Below, one piece after another: positions 21,797 through 32,915 of a DNA stretch of 64,000 nucleotides. The stretch is from Aphrocallistes beatrix (Eukaryota > Porifera > Hexactinellida > Sceptrulophora > Aphrocallistidae): NCBI GenBank assembly GCA_963281255.1, contig OY725501.1, forward strand, positions 2,023,674-2,087,673. The letters are read 5' to 3'. The position numbers and the translations under genes are program-made. Position 1 is the first letter of the stretch; every line of letters starts with the position of its first letter. The notes under the pieces were generated by a model that did no database searches, was not told where the DNA came from, and saw only the letters and a list, made by a program, of their open reading frames with translations.

Positions 21797-24700
21797 CATA
21801 GCCTACTATACATAATGCCTAACAGTAACTTGTGGATTTTGGACCAGGGATGGGTTAGCCGATATGAATAAAATCTGCCTAAAATATCATCAATTGTTTG
21901 TATTTGATGTGAAACAGTTACGAATATGTAAAACTAAGCATATAAGTTGTTATTTTTTCCAGGGATATGTTTACAGATGAAAGTATTGAAGTGTTAATAA
22001 CAACACAGATTAGTTAAATTCACTAATAAACATATGTAAACATTTCGGAAAAAAAAGTTTTTACATTGGTATTTCGTTATTTTTTGTCTTCTCTTTGACT
22101 CTGCACTCCTTTATAACGCATCCAATACGTTTTCAATTTTTCTAGCTACCAATAATGCCCAACAACTGTTCTGCACCAGGTTGTAGGAGCAATTATGACC
22201 CAACCGACAGAATACCTATGTTCATAATGCCACAAAAGCCTGATGAACTGAGACGTGCTTGGTTACAAGCCCTACGCAGATATGATATAGACAAACTGAA
22301 GGTTGTGTATGTGTGCTCGAAACACTTTAGAGAGGAAGAAGTCGAAACCAGCCACAGAGTGCCCAATGGAGACGGAAGTTATCGAGAAATACCACGAAGT
22401 CGTCCTAAGATGAAAGATGGAGCTGTGCCCACGATACTACCAGGATGTCCTCCTTACTATTCAGCTCACTCTGCCACCAAACGCAGCCGTCTCTCTCTAG
22501 AAGACAAGAATGACGAACTTCTCTATCAAGCAGTTTCTCTAAGTCTGGAGTCAGAGTCGAAGGAAAAGGAGAAGTTCATGATTCAAAGTTTTCACGATTT
22601 ACAAGCTAAGTTACCCTTTATTTCAATTGCTAATACATGGTCCACATGGTATCCCGACGAAAATTCATTAATTTTTATGCGTCCTCGTATTGATAATCGT
22701 GAAATTCAAGTTAGTACGCACCTGTCAGTTGAATTTGACCTGTCCATAAAAGCATATCATAAGGGTGAACGTATTCCAAAATCTCATGAAACTCTATGTG
22801 ATATTCAACAACTTGAATCGATTCTAAATGATATTTCCATTCCACCATCCGCATGTACCACTTCTGAGAACATTTCCACTAATTCGGATAACGTCTCTCA
22901 TATTGCATCCACTGAAAGTCACATCCTACAGGTTATTGATCATATGTACGTCTCTGATGATGACTCGGTTCCTTGCCCAGAGGTTTCTAGACTCCAATTC
23001 GTTCTTTGCCAACTTCAAAACAGTCTTGTCCCAAAAACAGGCGGAAGTATAATGTATTGACGCAGATCTTATCTCTCAAAACACATCTCATTTCACCTGC
23101 AGCCTATCAGTATCTTCAGAGCATGTCTTGCATATCTCTTCCTCATTCCAATACATTGCAAAAGTTGTATTCATCCTTTGGGCTTGAAAAGGAGTTCTTC
23201 CCGTTCATCAAACAAGTGGCACAAAACTTATCTCTTGAGCAAAGGCATGTCATTATTCAAATGGATGAAATCCACGTGAAATCCGACATTTCTTATAAAG
23301 GAGGAAAATTGTTTGCTTCTAATCTCGATCCAGATAATCCTACCAAGACTGTTTTCGCTATCATGGTATCTAGTCTGTATAAGAAATGGTCTTGTATTGT
23401 CCGTCTACTCCCGTGTGCTTCTGTAACAGCTGAAAAATTATTCAACACAATCAAATCTTGTATTCATGATATTGAAGGTTGTGGCTTATCCGTTGAAATC
23501 ATCTCCACCGATAACTATCCTCTTAATGTGAAACTTTTCAAATTGTTTTCCCCTAATGGGAAACTGGAGACGCGAGTACCACACCCTTGTGATATGCACA
23601 GAAGTCTTTTCCTTACATTTGACTTTGTACATATTCTGAAAACTATTCGCAATAATTGGATAAATCAACAATGTGAAAATAAGCTCTTTACTTTCCCGGA
23701 TTTAAATTGTATTTCTATTGACCAATTCGCTCATCCATTGAAAAATGTCATGCTTCTTTTCGTGATATCCGTATACTATATAATTCTGAGAAAGACAGCT
23801 TAGCGAAACTTGCTCCACGTTTGACTTCTAAGTCTTGTTATCCATCAAATCTTGAACGTCAAAATGTTAAGTTAGTCCTGAAGATAGTTCATGAATCCAC
23901 AATTGCTGCTTTAGCTATCCAGAATGAGCAACGTTGTCTTGCATTTAAATCCAACACCTCTGATTTCGTTGGGATCCTCCAATCTCTATGGAAAATTTTC
24001 AATGTAAATAGGCCCTATAAACATATTCGTTTGAGAAACCCGTTGTCTAAACCATTAGTATTCAATGATGAGCGCTTTATCTTCCTGAATAGAATAGTCT
24101 ATTGGCTCAAGCTTGGCAGTCACTCCCTGAGAAAGGTGGCAAATTAAGTAAGCAGACATTTACCAGCATGAAACATGCATGTCTCGTGTTACCTCAAATA
24201 ACAAATTTTCTAACTGAGAACTGTGGCTTTTCGTATCTCTTAACTTCTTTCTTGCAGACAGACCCATTGGAACACCATTTTGGACTATATCATATGATGT
24301 CAGGAGCTAATTATCATGTTTCATACCTTCAGATCTTAGAATCAGAGCGCCGTCTGAAAGTGTCGAATATCCTAAGCTTGTTTTCCAGTCAGAATGTCAG
24401 TAGCACATCTTTGCAAGAGTTCATTCAATCATTTTCATCTTTGGATAGTGTTGATTCTAGCAGTGAGGTCGACCTAGATCCATTCTTGAGCGCTATATCA
24501 GATCTATCCTCTATCGAGTGTAACTTATAGGTGCTTCAGTCCTTAGCGTTTATCGCTGGTTATTCAGTGCATCAAATATTGAAATGTCGTCCAACATGTC
24601 GTGTATGTCGGGACGTCTTAACTATTGATAGAGATCTACTTGTCGATGAACCCGATACTATATCTCAATTCAAACTACTGGAACTCTCTGACCGTGGAGG

Positions 24701-25501
24701 TTTGAAGTATCCATCTGACGTTGTCCTAGAATCTATTGTTACTGCTTGGAAGATCTTTATTTTCATAGAAGATGATAGTAAACTAATGGAGATGTTTGTT
24801 AAAGTTCCATCTAGGAAAATCTTCGTTGATTTATCCATGAATGTCATATTAGATGTCGGTGATTGTCAATTATGGAGAGATCAATGCTCATATTGTAGTA
24901 TAAGCGGTTTCCATGTCCTTCAGAAGCTTTTATTCGTAGCTGGGAATTGTTTATTAGCTAATAAGGTAAAAAACTACAATTCATTGATTATTCTCAAAGG
25001 TTTTGAGAAGCGGAAGTTGAAAAATTTTTATTAATTACTTATTCCTATAGTATTATATGTTGATATTATTGTCTTTTATATTAGGGTAGAGAGTACAAGA
25101 TGTAGTTTTCGGCTGGAGAAAGGAAATCATGTATTATGGAGAGAAGTTCGATGCTGTGCTTGATGAGTCCTGATGAATGTTCCACTCCCTTTGCTGCTAG
25201 AATTCGTTTAGATAGACCTGTATTTGTTGTATTATGTGTGAAACTACACTTATAATATGTAATTTACATGTTTATTAAATTATTCTATCTCAGTTATAGT
25301 ATGTGTTTATTTAAGAAAGGGTCAGATAACTGAATTAACAGTGTGAGAATCGTTCCAAACTATTCACAATTCTTTAAACGGACCTAAACAACATTTTTCC
25401 ATGAATTTCCAAATGAATGTAATTTTTCGTTAATATCGGCTAACCCATCCCTGGTCCAAAATCCACAAGTTACTGTTAGGAATTATGTATAGTAGGCTAT
25501 G
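21797..25501 (+). mobile_element. THAP9/P-element-like transposon, 3705 bp
   Basis: Terminal inverted repeats 21797-21865 and 25433-25501 match at 68 of 69 positions, beginning CATAGCCTACTATACATAAT. A 7-bp duplication GTGAGAT flanks the element (21790-21796, 25502-25508), and the surrounding family A copy resumes exactly on both sides. It carries one transposase gene. P elements normally make 8-bp duplications; here seven bases match. Confidence 0.95.
22155..25034 (+). pseudogene. P-element/THAP9-like transposase, nearly intact
   Basis: The N-terminal THAP zinc finger starts MPNNCSAPGCRSNYD, with the C2-CH pair completed by VCSKHF and closing motif GAVPTILPG (about residues 1-100). The RNase-H-like catalytic domain follows: IIQMDEIHVKSD (first acidic site, about 23260), STDNYPLNVKLF (second, about 23507) and TDPLEHHFG (glutamate, about 24263). 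The C-terminus ends KNFY at 25034. Four lesions are present: one-base frame changes near 23037, 23745 and 24110, each cured by one extra A in or beside a short A run, and an in-frame TAG at 24528-24530. A CTAG acceptor-like site lies just before the ATG. The nearly identical terminal repeats argue for a young insertion, so some lesions may be assembly errors. Confidence 0.93.
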
Positions 25502-26239
25502 GTGAGATATATTAATATACATATTTATTAAATTTTCAGTCTTCTATCGCTTAAATTGGCTGAGTTATAGTCGAAAAACTGAAATTTCTAATTATAAAAA
25601 TGGTGACAATGACGTCATAATTCCATGATGAGCTGACATTTCCGTCTGAACTCAGAACTTAGTGGAGCCATAGCCAAAAGACTCACACTTGCCAAAAGTC
25701 AGCTTTCTACGCCTGACAGTTTCTTCAATCAATTCGTTACGGATATATATATATATACAAGCGCGCTTCGCTTGCTTGCGATGCGCGGCAGGCGGGAACT
25801 TTGTATCCGCCTGGGGTCACATTGATTAATTATAAGGGAGATAACATCTCTAAATATGTCTGACTTACTGTTAAAATCGATACCACGCGAAAAATGATCA
25901 AATTTGTCAATTTTTAAATTTTTGATGCGTAATGATGGTCATATTTTTAGAGTCCCTTTCTCAAGTTGAACAGAATGATGAATCATCATTTTTATAAAAG
26001 TTGAATTAGTGGTACGGCATAGCATGAAATTTATAACAATTGTGCATTTTGTGATAAAAGCACCCAGATTGGTGCACAGGTACATTGATATACTACTATG
26101 AACATTTTTGGATATTGGGCTAGCGGAAACAATGCCTGTCTGCCATGACAGCTGGCCCAAATTACCACGTTCGATAGTATTCGCAGGAATTGTCCCCTAT
26201 CAATAACTTCTTTTAATCACCCCAGATCATATTTTGATT

Positions 26240-26439
26240 NNNNNNNNNNNNNNNNNNNNNNNNNNNNNNNNNNNNNNNNNNNNNNNNNNNNNNNNNNNNN
26301 NNNNNNNNNNNNNNNNNNNNNNNNNNNNNNNNNNNNNNNNNNNNNNNNNNNNNNNNNNNNNNNNNNNNNNNNNNNNNNNNNNNNNNNNNNNNNNNNNNNN
26401 NNNNNNNNNNNNNNNNNNNNNNNNNNNNNNNNNNNNNNN
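26240..26439. other. assembly gap of 200 N
   Basis: Exactly 200 undetermined bases. It falls beside the left arm of a long inverted repeat, a structure that commonly breaks assemblies. Confidence 0.99.
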
Positions 26440-26820
26440 GGGTGGCCGCTGGCAGCGTTGAGCAGGTGACGCTATACACAGGTTCAATATTATGGAATTT
26501 CGGACGGGACTGTTCATTGGTGCCCGCTATAGGCAAGTGACCGTTATATAGAGTGGCCGTTATAGCAGGTTCGACTGTATATATATACGTATGTATATAT
26601 ATCGCTTGCTTGCACTGCGCGGCTGGCGGACACTTTGTGTCCGCCGGAGGTGCCCTTTAGGCGTCTGTGGTCACCATTGATTAATTGTATGGGAGATAAC
26701 ATCTCTAAATACGTCTGCCTTACTGTTATAATCGATATCGCACGAAAAATCACCAAATTTATCAATTTTAAAAATTTTGATGAGTAATGATGACGTCATA
26801 ACAGTAATGAGTCACATTCA
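26440..26820. repeat. pogo-type right end and family A fragment
   Basis: GTGGCCGTTATAGCAGGTTC followed by GACTG and TA (about 26552-26579) is a pogo-type terminus. Internal text GTTGAGCAGGTGACGCTATA matches 14980. Then 26608-26820 is a family A piece with the hairpin GCGGACACTTTGTGTCCGC and one TGACGTCA. Confidence 0.75.
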
Positions 26821-27887
26821 ACATTCAACTATACCTTCCACTACGGCATACCACAAAACTTTCATATATTCCACATATGATATATCAGAACGTTCTAATT
26901 AGCATATTCGTACTCGCTGAACCTAGCCGAGAAGAACAAGGGGTGACTCGATATGGTTCTTCCAAAATTTGGAGATCGGAATTTTTCAACATTCCTGGCC
27001 GTTGCTAGGAACGGGCAACCAAATGAATTCTCCAAATATGGTAAATATACGTATATATATCAAATTGCTGGAAATTTCGTGCTGGGCACGAATTCAACAA
27101 TCAAAATATGATCTGATGTGATTAAAAAGAAGTTATTGACAGGGGACAATTCCTGCGAATACTATCGGACGTAGTAATTTGGGCCAGCTGTCATGGCTGA
27201 CATAGGCATTGTTTCAGGTGGCCCAATATCCAAAAATGTTCATAGTATATCAATGTACCTGTGTACCAATTTGGGTGCTTTTATCACAAAATGCACAATT
27301 GTTTTGCTATGCCGCACCACTATATCATAAGTGAAGAATATTAAAATTTCAGCCTTCTATCAACCTAAAATGACGTCATTTTCGTCTGAGGTCGAACTTA
27401 GTGGAGCCATCGCCAAAGATTCCAACATGCCAAAAATCAGTTTTCTGTTCCCGCCAGTTCATTCAATCAATTCATACAGAGATATAAAAATATTAACAAA
27501 CAAACAAAAATCGAGTTTTCATAGTAACGATGCTCCGCACCCAGTTAATATTCCTACTTGGTTCACAAAAGTTGGAATAATTTGATGTTATAAAGTATTC
27601 TTGCTTTTCCAGCGCAAAATTTGAGTCACACATTGACAAGTATTTATTTTCAATTTATTTTGGGTTTACAAGCAGTATCAGGGCTACATGCTACGTAGGT
27701 TAGAATATGGGAGGAACAAATTTTTTTCAGGAACATTCCATTTACATACTATGTATGGAAATAAAGAATCGAGTTGAAAGTATCAAAGCTGAGTAATGTT
27801 AAAGAGTTTCTCTATACTTTACTACATGATTTTTTAAAATCATGTTCCTTAAAAATATTTGTATGAATAATTCGTGGTTAGTAGATA

Positions 27888-28810
27888 CAGGGTGGCCGAA
27901 CGAAATTGAGACAAATATACTTGCTTTAAAACAACCCTTAAATTTTGTCAGCTCCTTAAATTTTTTAGTTACTATAGACGTATCAACTATATTAGCTATA
28001 TAACTTTGAACATTGTCATTGTTTGAACAATAATGAATGAATTGGAGAAGAGAAAAGTTGTTGAGACCTATTTTCACAATGGACAAAGTGCGTCTCAAAT
28101 CTGGAAGCTTGTAAAAGATCTCGGAATATCACGAGCCACAGTCTACAGGCTCGTTAAAAAGTTCCAAGATGGTTGAAGTAGCGACAGGAAATTAGGTTCT
28201 GGGGGTGAACTGTCAAATAAGAACCGTAGTGTGAAGAGAAATATTGCTGATCTTCTGCGCCGGAATCCAGCTCAGTCAGTCAGAAAAATCGCGAGAGAGA
28301 TCGGAATTCCAAAATCCACGGCTCAAGATATCGTCCGAAGGGACTTGAAACTGAGAGCAAGGGAAGAAGTAAAAGAAACAAGCGCTCACAAGTCTCCAAA
28401 AGGCAAAAAGAGAGACAAGATCCAGAACTCTTCGTCGATCGTTGGACCGCGACTCGCACAGACGAGTCCTTTCTAGCGCTGAAAAATATTTCTTGATGGA
28501 TCAGCCCCTTAATCGCCAAAATGATCGTGAATACATCAAAGAAGGGACAAAGAAGCCTCTGAATAAGAAAACAATCGTGAAAAAGAATAAATTTAGCCGA
28601 AAACTCATGGTCTGGGCAGGGGGAGCCTATAACCTAAAAACTGATCTGGTTTTCTTCAGGCAAGGAGAGACTGTGAATGCGGATCGGTGCCAAAGTGCAA
28701 TTTTAGTTCCTTTTGTCGTTCCCCTTTGTCGTTAGCACAACTTCGTTTTCCAACAGGACTCCATTTTTGGACGAAAGAAGATTGGCCAAAGAAGTATTAT
28801 TATTGAGTAT
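27888..28810 (+). pseudogene. mariner/Tc1-type element with broken transposase
   Basis: Left end CAGGGTGGCCGAACGAAATT follows a TA (27886-27887) and matches the termini of the element at 7241. The transposase starts at 28032 (MNELEKRKVVETYFHNGQSA). A second helix-turn-helix follows after a TGA near 28174 (NPAQSVRKIAREIGIPKSTA, about 28265). The first catalytic site TDESFLAL is near 28460, with LNRQNDREYI and KFSRKLMVWAG after a frame change. FQQDS near 28750 marks the second catalytic Asp, and similarity ends soon after. The right terminal repeat and third acidic residue are missing. Confidence 0.82.
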
Positions 28811-29407
28811 TTTTAAATTTACATGAATTACTAATTTATTCGAAACAGTCAATTATTTATTTGATGATACAATATACATTAACACAACAATCAGTAAATT
28901 TGTAGTGTTTATCAATTATTCTATTATCACTATTTTGTTAGGACTAAAAGACAGCTCAGGACCATTGTTCAAATTTTAATTTCCCTAGGGCAGGGTGAAA
29001 TGTTTCGAAGTAGTATTTGGTCTTCAATTACCAGGATACGCACAGGCACTGCGATTTCTCCACTTGTAGTTGATGGTGATCTTCCTAGCGAGACTTAATC
29101 TTCAATCGACTCCCTTACAAACAAAAAACTCAACCAATTAGCTATTGAAGAAAATGCTGATACATTAATATTATAAGAAAATGTCAACCGTTAATGAAAT
29201 TGTTAATACGATAATCCTGACTAAATTTTGCATGTGGCATCATGATGTTATCACGATGATGATAGCACAGTATTGAGGAAACATTCATTGTAGACCATTG
29301 ATATTTTAACTAGAATTGATATGTCAAAAGGTTTTGAGTCAAAAACAAAAGAATACAATCACAAAACGCTTTGTAACCATGAAAATTTAGTCATCGCCTA
29401 GTCATAG
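28811..29407. other. no recognisable feature
   Basis: AT-rich DNA without a supportable gene, RNA or repeat. Confidence 0.5.
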
Positions 29408-29642
29408 CCTAAAATAGCTGAGTAATAGTAAAGTTTTTATTATAAAAAAGGTGACAGTGACGTCATAATTCCATGATGAATCGACTTTTTCGTCTGGGGT
29501 CAGAAATTGGTGGTGCCATGGCCAAAAGACTCCCACATGCCAAAAAATCAGGTTTATGTGCCTGGCAGTTTCTTCAATCAATTCGCTTAGATAGATAGAT
29601 ATACACACACATATACATTAATCGAGTTTAAAACGTAAAGAT
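29408..29642 (+). repeat. family A, 3' part
   Basis: Begins around GCTGAGTAATAGT, carries the second conserved TGACGTCA (about 29459), TTTCTTCAATCAATTCG, a short AC/TA tract, and the tail ATTAATCGAGTTTAAAACG ending in AAAGAT. The head is absent. Confidence 0.85.
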
Positions 29643-30483
29643 AGATCTTATATAATAGTAGTATGGGAACCACAATAAATAGATAGAATCATGTATTGTA
29701 CCGGGTGGTCCAAAATAGATTGTACCCAAAATCTTTTCCCTACTGTTTAGGTAATATTTATCTCAAAGCAATGTGATTATAAACTTTAGATAGTAACTTA
29801 ATTGTAAACATATCCTGTGAATATCAGGTCTATAGCTTGAAATCCTACGGCTTTAGAGGAGGTGCTCGATGTGGCCACCATTCTGTTCTTGGACATTTTT
29901 GAGTCGCAAGTTCTGGAAAACTGACTTCAGAACATCTTTGCTTATCACCCTGATTTATTGCATAATATTCATCTTCAGCTGCTCAAGTGTTCGAGGCTTG
30001 TTCTTATGCATCTTGTCCTTCAAATAACCCCATTGAAAGAAGTCTGGGGGACTAAGGTCGGGAGAGTAAGAGGGCCACCCGATGGACGTCTCCCTGCTGA
30101 CGAAATGACTTTTGAAATTAGACACTTGAGCCAATCAAAGGAGGCTTTGGCGGTGTGGGGGGTCGCCCCATCTTGTTGAAACCACATCTTGTGTAGCTCT
30201 GGATACTGAGTCCGGAGCTCGTGCCAGAACAGCTCTTATACAGCGATGTACCACCCACTGTGTTGTTTGTTATTGCCTTCCCATTTTCTTCGATGTAGAA
30301 AGAGCCGGTGTTCCATCTCTCCGAAGGTTCGCGCCGCACATCTTGGAGTGTAGTGGTCTGTTTGCGACAATGTGTGGCTTCTGAGAGCCTGAGAAGATGT
30401 TTTATTCAATAATCAAGGATTTATAGGGTGTTTTGTCAGTTTTATATTTTGTCGGAATTCTTCGATTATGGCCTTGAAGCTCT

Positions 30484-31551
30484 GGGGCCTTATTCTCAGA
30501 TCGACTTAAACTTAAACTTAACTTCAACTAAGTAAAAACTAAGTTGGTATTCACAGAACAAAACTAAGTAATACTTAGTTTTTACTTAGTTTTGATGAAT
30601 ACTTAGTATTTACTTAGTTTATTACTTAGTTTTTAACTTAAACAAGCGCGCTTCGCTAGCTTGCGCTGCGTGGCTAGCGGACACTTCGTGTCCGCCTGAG
30701 GCTCCCTTCAGTCGCCTGGAGGTGACATTGGTTAATTAAACGGGATATATGATATCATCTCTAAATATGTCCATCTTAGTTTTAAAATCGATATCACTCG
30801 AAAAAACACCAAATTTGTCAATTTGTAAAATTTTGATGAGTAATGATGACGTCATAGCAAAGTGATGAGTCATCATTTTTATAGTTGCATCATATGTGAG
30901 GTATGTTAGTATGCAGATTCTATTAAAATTTCAGCCTTCTATCTCCTATAATGGCTGAGTTATGCCCGAATAATTGTGTTGCTTAACTTTTAAAAATGTG
31001 ACAATGACGTCATAATTTCATGATGAGTCGACATTTTCGTCTGAGCTCAGAACTTACTGGAGCCATAGCCAAAAGACTCCCACATGCCAAAAATCAGCTT
31101 TCTGGGCCTGACAGTTTCTTCAATCAATTCGTTACAGATATATATATATATACACACAGATTAATCGAGTTTTAATAGTAAGGATTAATATATTTTTAAG
31201 TCGACTTCGAAGGTGATTTAACTCACAATTTTATTAAGAAAATATTATTTTAAATCCTTGCAAAGGGAAAGATTTGAAAATAAATGTAATATTATTTTTG
31301 GGAAGAACAATACGATCCAATTTTATCGCAATTAGAACTCTATTTATTTGTTGTAGTCACCATTAGCTGTAGTATGGTTTTACGACATCGGAATGTTGAA
31401 TTGAAATTGAAAGTTAATTCATTTTCAATTGAAATTGAAAATGAAAGTGGAGTCATTTCTATTTATACCTTTGACCCCACGTCAAATTAGGGATATTATT
31501 AAGTTAAGTTTAAGTTAAGTTTAAGTTAAGTCAATCTGAGAATAGGGCCCC
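30484..31551. mobile_element. GGGGCC-ended inverted-repeat element carrying family A
   Basis: Ends GGGGCCTTATTCTCAGATCG and its inverse ATCTGAGAATAGGGCCCC pair with few mismatches. Subterminal AACTTAAACTTAACTT arrays stand at both ends, and repeated TACTTAGTTT units fill 30530-30640. A complete family A copy lies inside at 30642-31185. The target duplication is unclear, so the superfamily is not assigned. Confidence 0.8.
30642..31185 (+). repeat. family A, full-length uninterrupted copy, 544 bp
   Basis: Runs from ACAAGCGCGCTTCGC to AATAGTAAGGAT. It has the GTGTCCGC hairpin region, TGACGTCA at about 30848 and 31004, the SCREEN-free block TTTCTTCAATCAATTCGTTA, a (TA)n tract and the tail ATTAATCGAGTTTTAATAG. 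There are no terminal inverted repeats and no obvious target duplication. Confidence 0.92.
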
Positions 31552-31719
31552 AGGTACTCTATGTACCATACCGCACAGAATGTTCTCATCCCGATGGTCC
31601 ATTTGTATTTTTCTTGAACATAGGGGATGTATCTGACAAATGCGATCGCACATGCACGTCCATAAACTGCAACAGCTATATGATAATGATCAAAATACCG
31701 GAATATAGCATTTGGACAG

Positions 31720-32150
31720 GTTTTATTTGGAGATTTGGGACTACATAGAATTAAGCAAATGATTACATTGACTTTATGAATGCTTTAGTTTTTCCATCAA
31801 ATAATATAGTAACTTATGTTCGAGGGAAGATCAAATCGAAGATTTTCAGATGCAATTTATCGGACGATATTCGCCACTTTATCAAAACTGAACTCGCAGT
31901 TTGTCAATTATTATATTTTAAATCGCTAAAGTCAATTCACAAGACTAAGGAGCAGCGGGTGAAAATATCTATTCCGAAACGGTAAGTTATACAACTAATC
32001 GGGTTTCAAATGGCGTTTTTTTTTTGTTTACTACATTGACTGGCACTTTTATTTTTGCCACAACTGAGAATGTTACTTCTATTAAAAAAGGATAATGTAA
32101 TGTTTCAAAAAGCACTTGTATCTATGCCACTACTGAGAATACAAGTTTGA
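31720..32150. other. unassigned, one small open frame
   Basis: A 69-codon frame at 31776-31985 (MNALVFPSNNIVTYVRGKIK) resembles nothing I know and is followed by GGTAAGTTA, a possible splice donor. I do not call it a gene. Confidence 0.25.
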
Positions 32151-32164
32151 TATGATGTTCAGAG

Positions 32165-32290
32165 AACTAAAATGCTCCGGCGCTTATTCGAGCCCCTGCG
32201 TTTATTCGAGCCCCGGCGCTTATTCAAGCCCTGGCGCTTATTTATTTCGCTCACCCTTTAGATCCGGCGCTTATTCAGGGAAATACGGTA
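32165..32290. repeat. GCGCTTATT-rich repeat, second copy
   Basis: Units CCGGCGCTTATTCRAGCCC recur and end GGGAAATACGGTA, matching 160-318, including the TTTATTTCGCTCACCCTTTA spacer. Two copies with one ending support a dispersed element end. Confidence 0.7.
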
Positions 32291-32542
32291 TGTCCCTTTT
32301 TATCACTATACATGATGGTGATGTACTACCCCTTGTGCCACAGGTTGATAATTTTATTCATTGGGTTAAGCCATTTGTTAGAAATCTTCAACTATTACTA
32401 ATTCGAATGTGAAGATTTCGAATCTTAAATCAGACTCTTAATAGCTCTTAGAGTTTGAATACTTTTCCCTTCATGAAAATATCAATTTAGTACTATTTGT
32501 ATGGGAAGAATATAGTGTACAAATACTTTTGTCCGGTTAGTG
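32291..32542. mobile_element. Tc1-type miniature element, right part
   Basis: Ends ATACTTTTGTCCGGTTAGTG before TA (32543-32544), matching the right end of the element at 9916, with upstream similarity (TTTGAATACTTTTCCCTTCA, CGAATGTGAAGATTTCGAAT). The left end was lost near the GCGCTTATT repeat. Confidence 0.7.
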
Positions 32543-32550
32543 TATATATG

Positions 32551-32608
32551 CCAGATTGTAAACCCCCTGAGAACATGCTAATATGTACTCAGGGGGTTTA
32601 CAATCTGG
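32551..32608. repeat. perfect 21-bp hairpin
   Basis: Arms 32551-32571 and 32588-32608 are exact inverse copies (CCAGATTGTAAACCCCCTGA plus one base) around a 16-base loop. Function unknown. It sits between a Tc1-type end and the SINE. Confidence 0.9.
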
Positions 32609-32609
32609 A

Positions 32610-32915
32610 TGAAGTGCTAAACCTACTGATAGTTGCTGACTGTGGTGTATGCGGCATGTGTATATGCATATGATTGAGTGTTACAAAGCAAAACTCGGCT
32701 AACAGTAGGCAAGAAAGATAGCATCTGACTTCACCTTTAAACGAGATGACATCCTTAGTGCTTTCAGCTCACTAAGGTTCTGCAAGAGTGTAGGCTCAGA
32801 ATTACACTACCGAAGCAATGTAATTGAGAGTAAAATGCAAATGACTAGAGCGAGGCTAGAACCCGTGACCTAAGTCTTGGTATTCAAACGCCCTAACCAC
32901 TGCATCACCCAAGCA
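32610..32915 (-). mobile_element. tRNA-derived SINE
   Basis: On the minus strand a tRNA-like head begins near 32913: GGGTGATGCAGTGGTTAGGG resembles an A box, and GTCACGGGTTCTAGCCTC, about 32 bases later, resembles a B box. An unrelated body of about 240 bases follows, down to 32610. The head is too diverged for a working tRNA gene. Internal RNA polymerase III promoter boxes are expected for such a SINE. Confidence 0.75.

Larger units (their letters stand above)
20599..25756 (+). repeat. family A copy interrupted by two P-type insertions
   Basis: One copy of the abundant family A repeat in three pieces: 20599-20731 (head with hairpins), 21663-21796 (middle with the first TGACGTCA) and 25502-25756 (second TGACGTCA, tail and (TA)n). 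The pieces join without loss at TCCTACT and GTGAGAT when compared with the uninterrupted copy at 55308. The next copy begins directly at 25757. Confidence 0.93.
26009..27320. mobile_element. long-inverted-repeat element containing the assembly gap
   Basis: Arms of about 230 bp (26009-26239 and about 27090-27320) are inverted copies, with ends GTGGTACGGCATAGCA and TGCTATGCCGCACCAC flanked by TA. Matching internal blocks include CAGGAATTGTCCCCT on the left and its inverse near 27150. Between the arms are 200 Ns, a pogo-type end, a partial family A copy (26608-26820) and unassigned DNA. Confidence 0.8.
25757..27531 (+). repeat. family A copy interrupted by a TA-flanked element
   Basis: Head 25757-25830 with a reduced hairpin region and middle to about 26008; it resumes at 27321 with CAGCCTTCTATC, the second TGACGTCA (about 27370) and the tail AAATCGAGTTTTCATAGTAA near 27510. 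The interrupting element holds the assembly gap. Confidence 0.85.
29701..31700 (-). pseudogene. Tc1/IS630-type transposase relic with nested insertions
   Basis: The terminus CCGGGTGGTCCAAAATAG follows a TA at 29699. On the minus strand the catalytic half is legible: FYIEENGKAIT (about 30300), WFQQDGATPHTAKASF (second Asp, about 30185), SPDLSPPDFFQWGYLKDK (third acidic region, about 30060-30000) and a C-terminus with LRLKNVQEQNGGHIEHLL near 29900. Stops and frame changes are frequent. A 1068-bp insertion (30484-31551) splits it. Beyond 31551 only uncertain pieces remain, and the far terminal repeat was not found. Confidence 0.75.

Noticed and set aside
24665-24847. Minus-strand frame opposite the P-like transposase
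   Set aside because: It lies antisense to a well-supported coding region and has no recognisable motif.
26213-26536. Open frames spanning the N run
   Set aside because: Their length comes from undetermined bases and they carry no real information.
28280-28519. 79-codon minus-strand frame (MAIKGLIHQEIFFSARKDSS)
   Set aside because: Shadow of the mariner-like transposase on the plus strand.
32853-32913. A functional tRNA gene on the minus strand
   Set aside because: A and B box resemblances are present, but stems do not pair well and the sequence continues into a SINE body.
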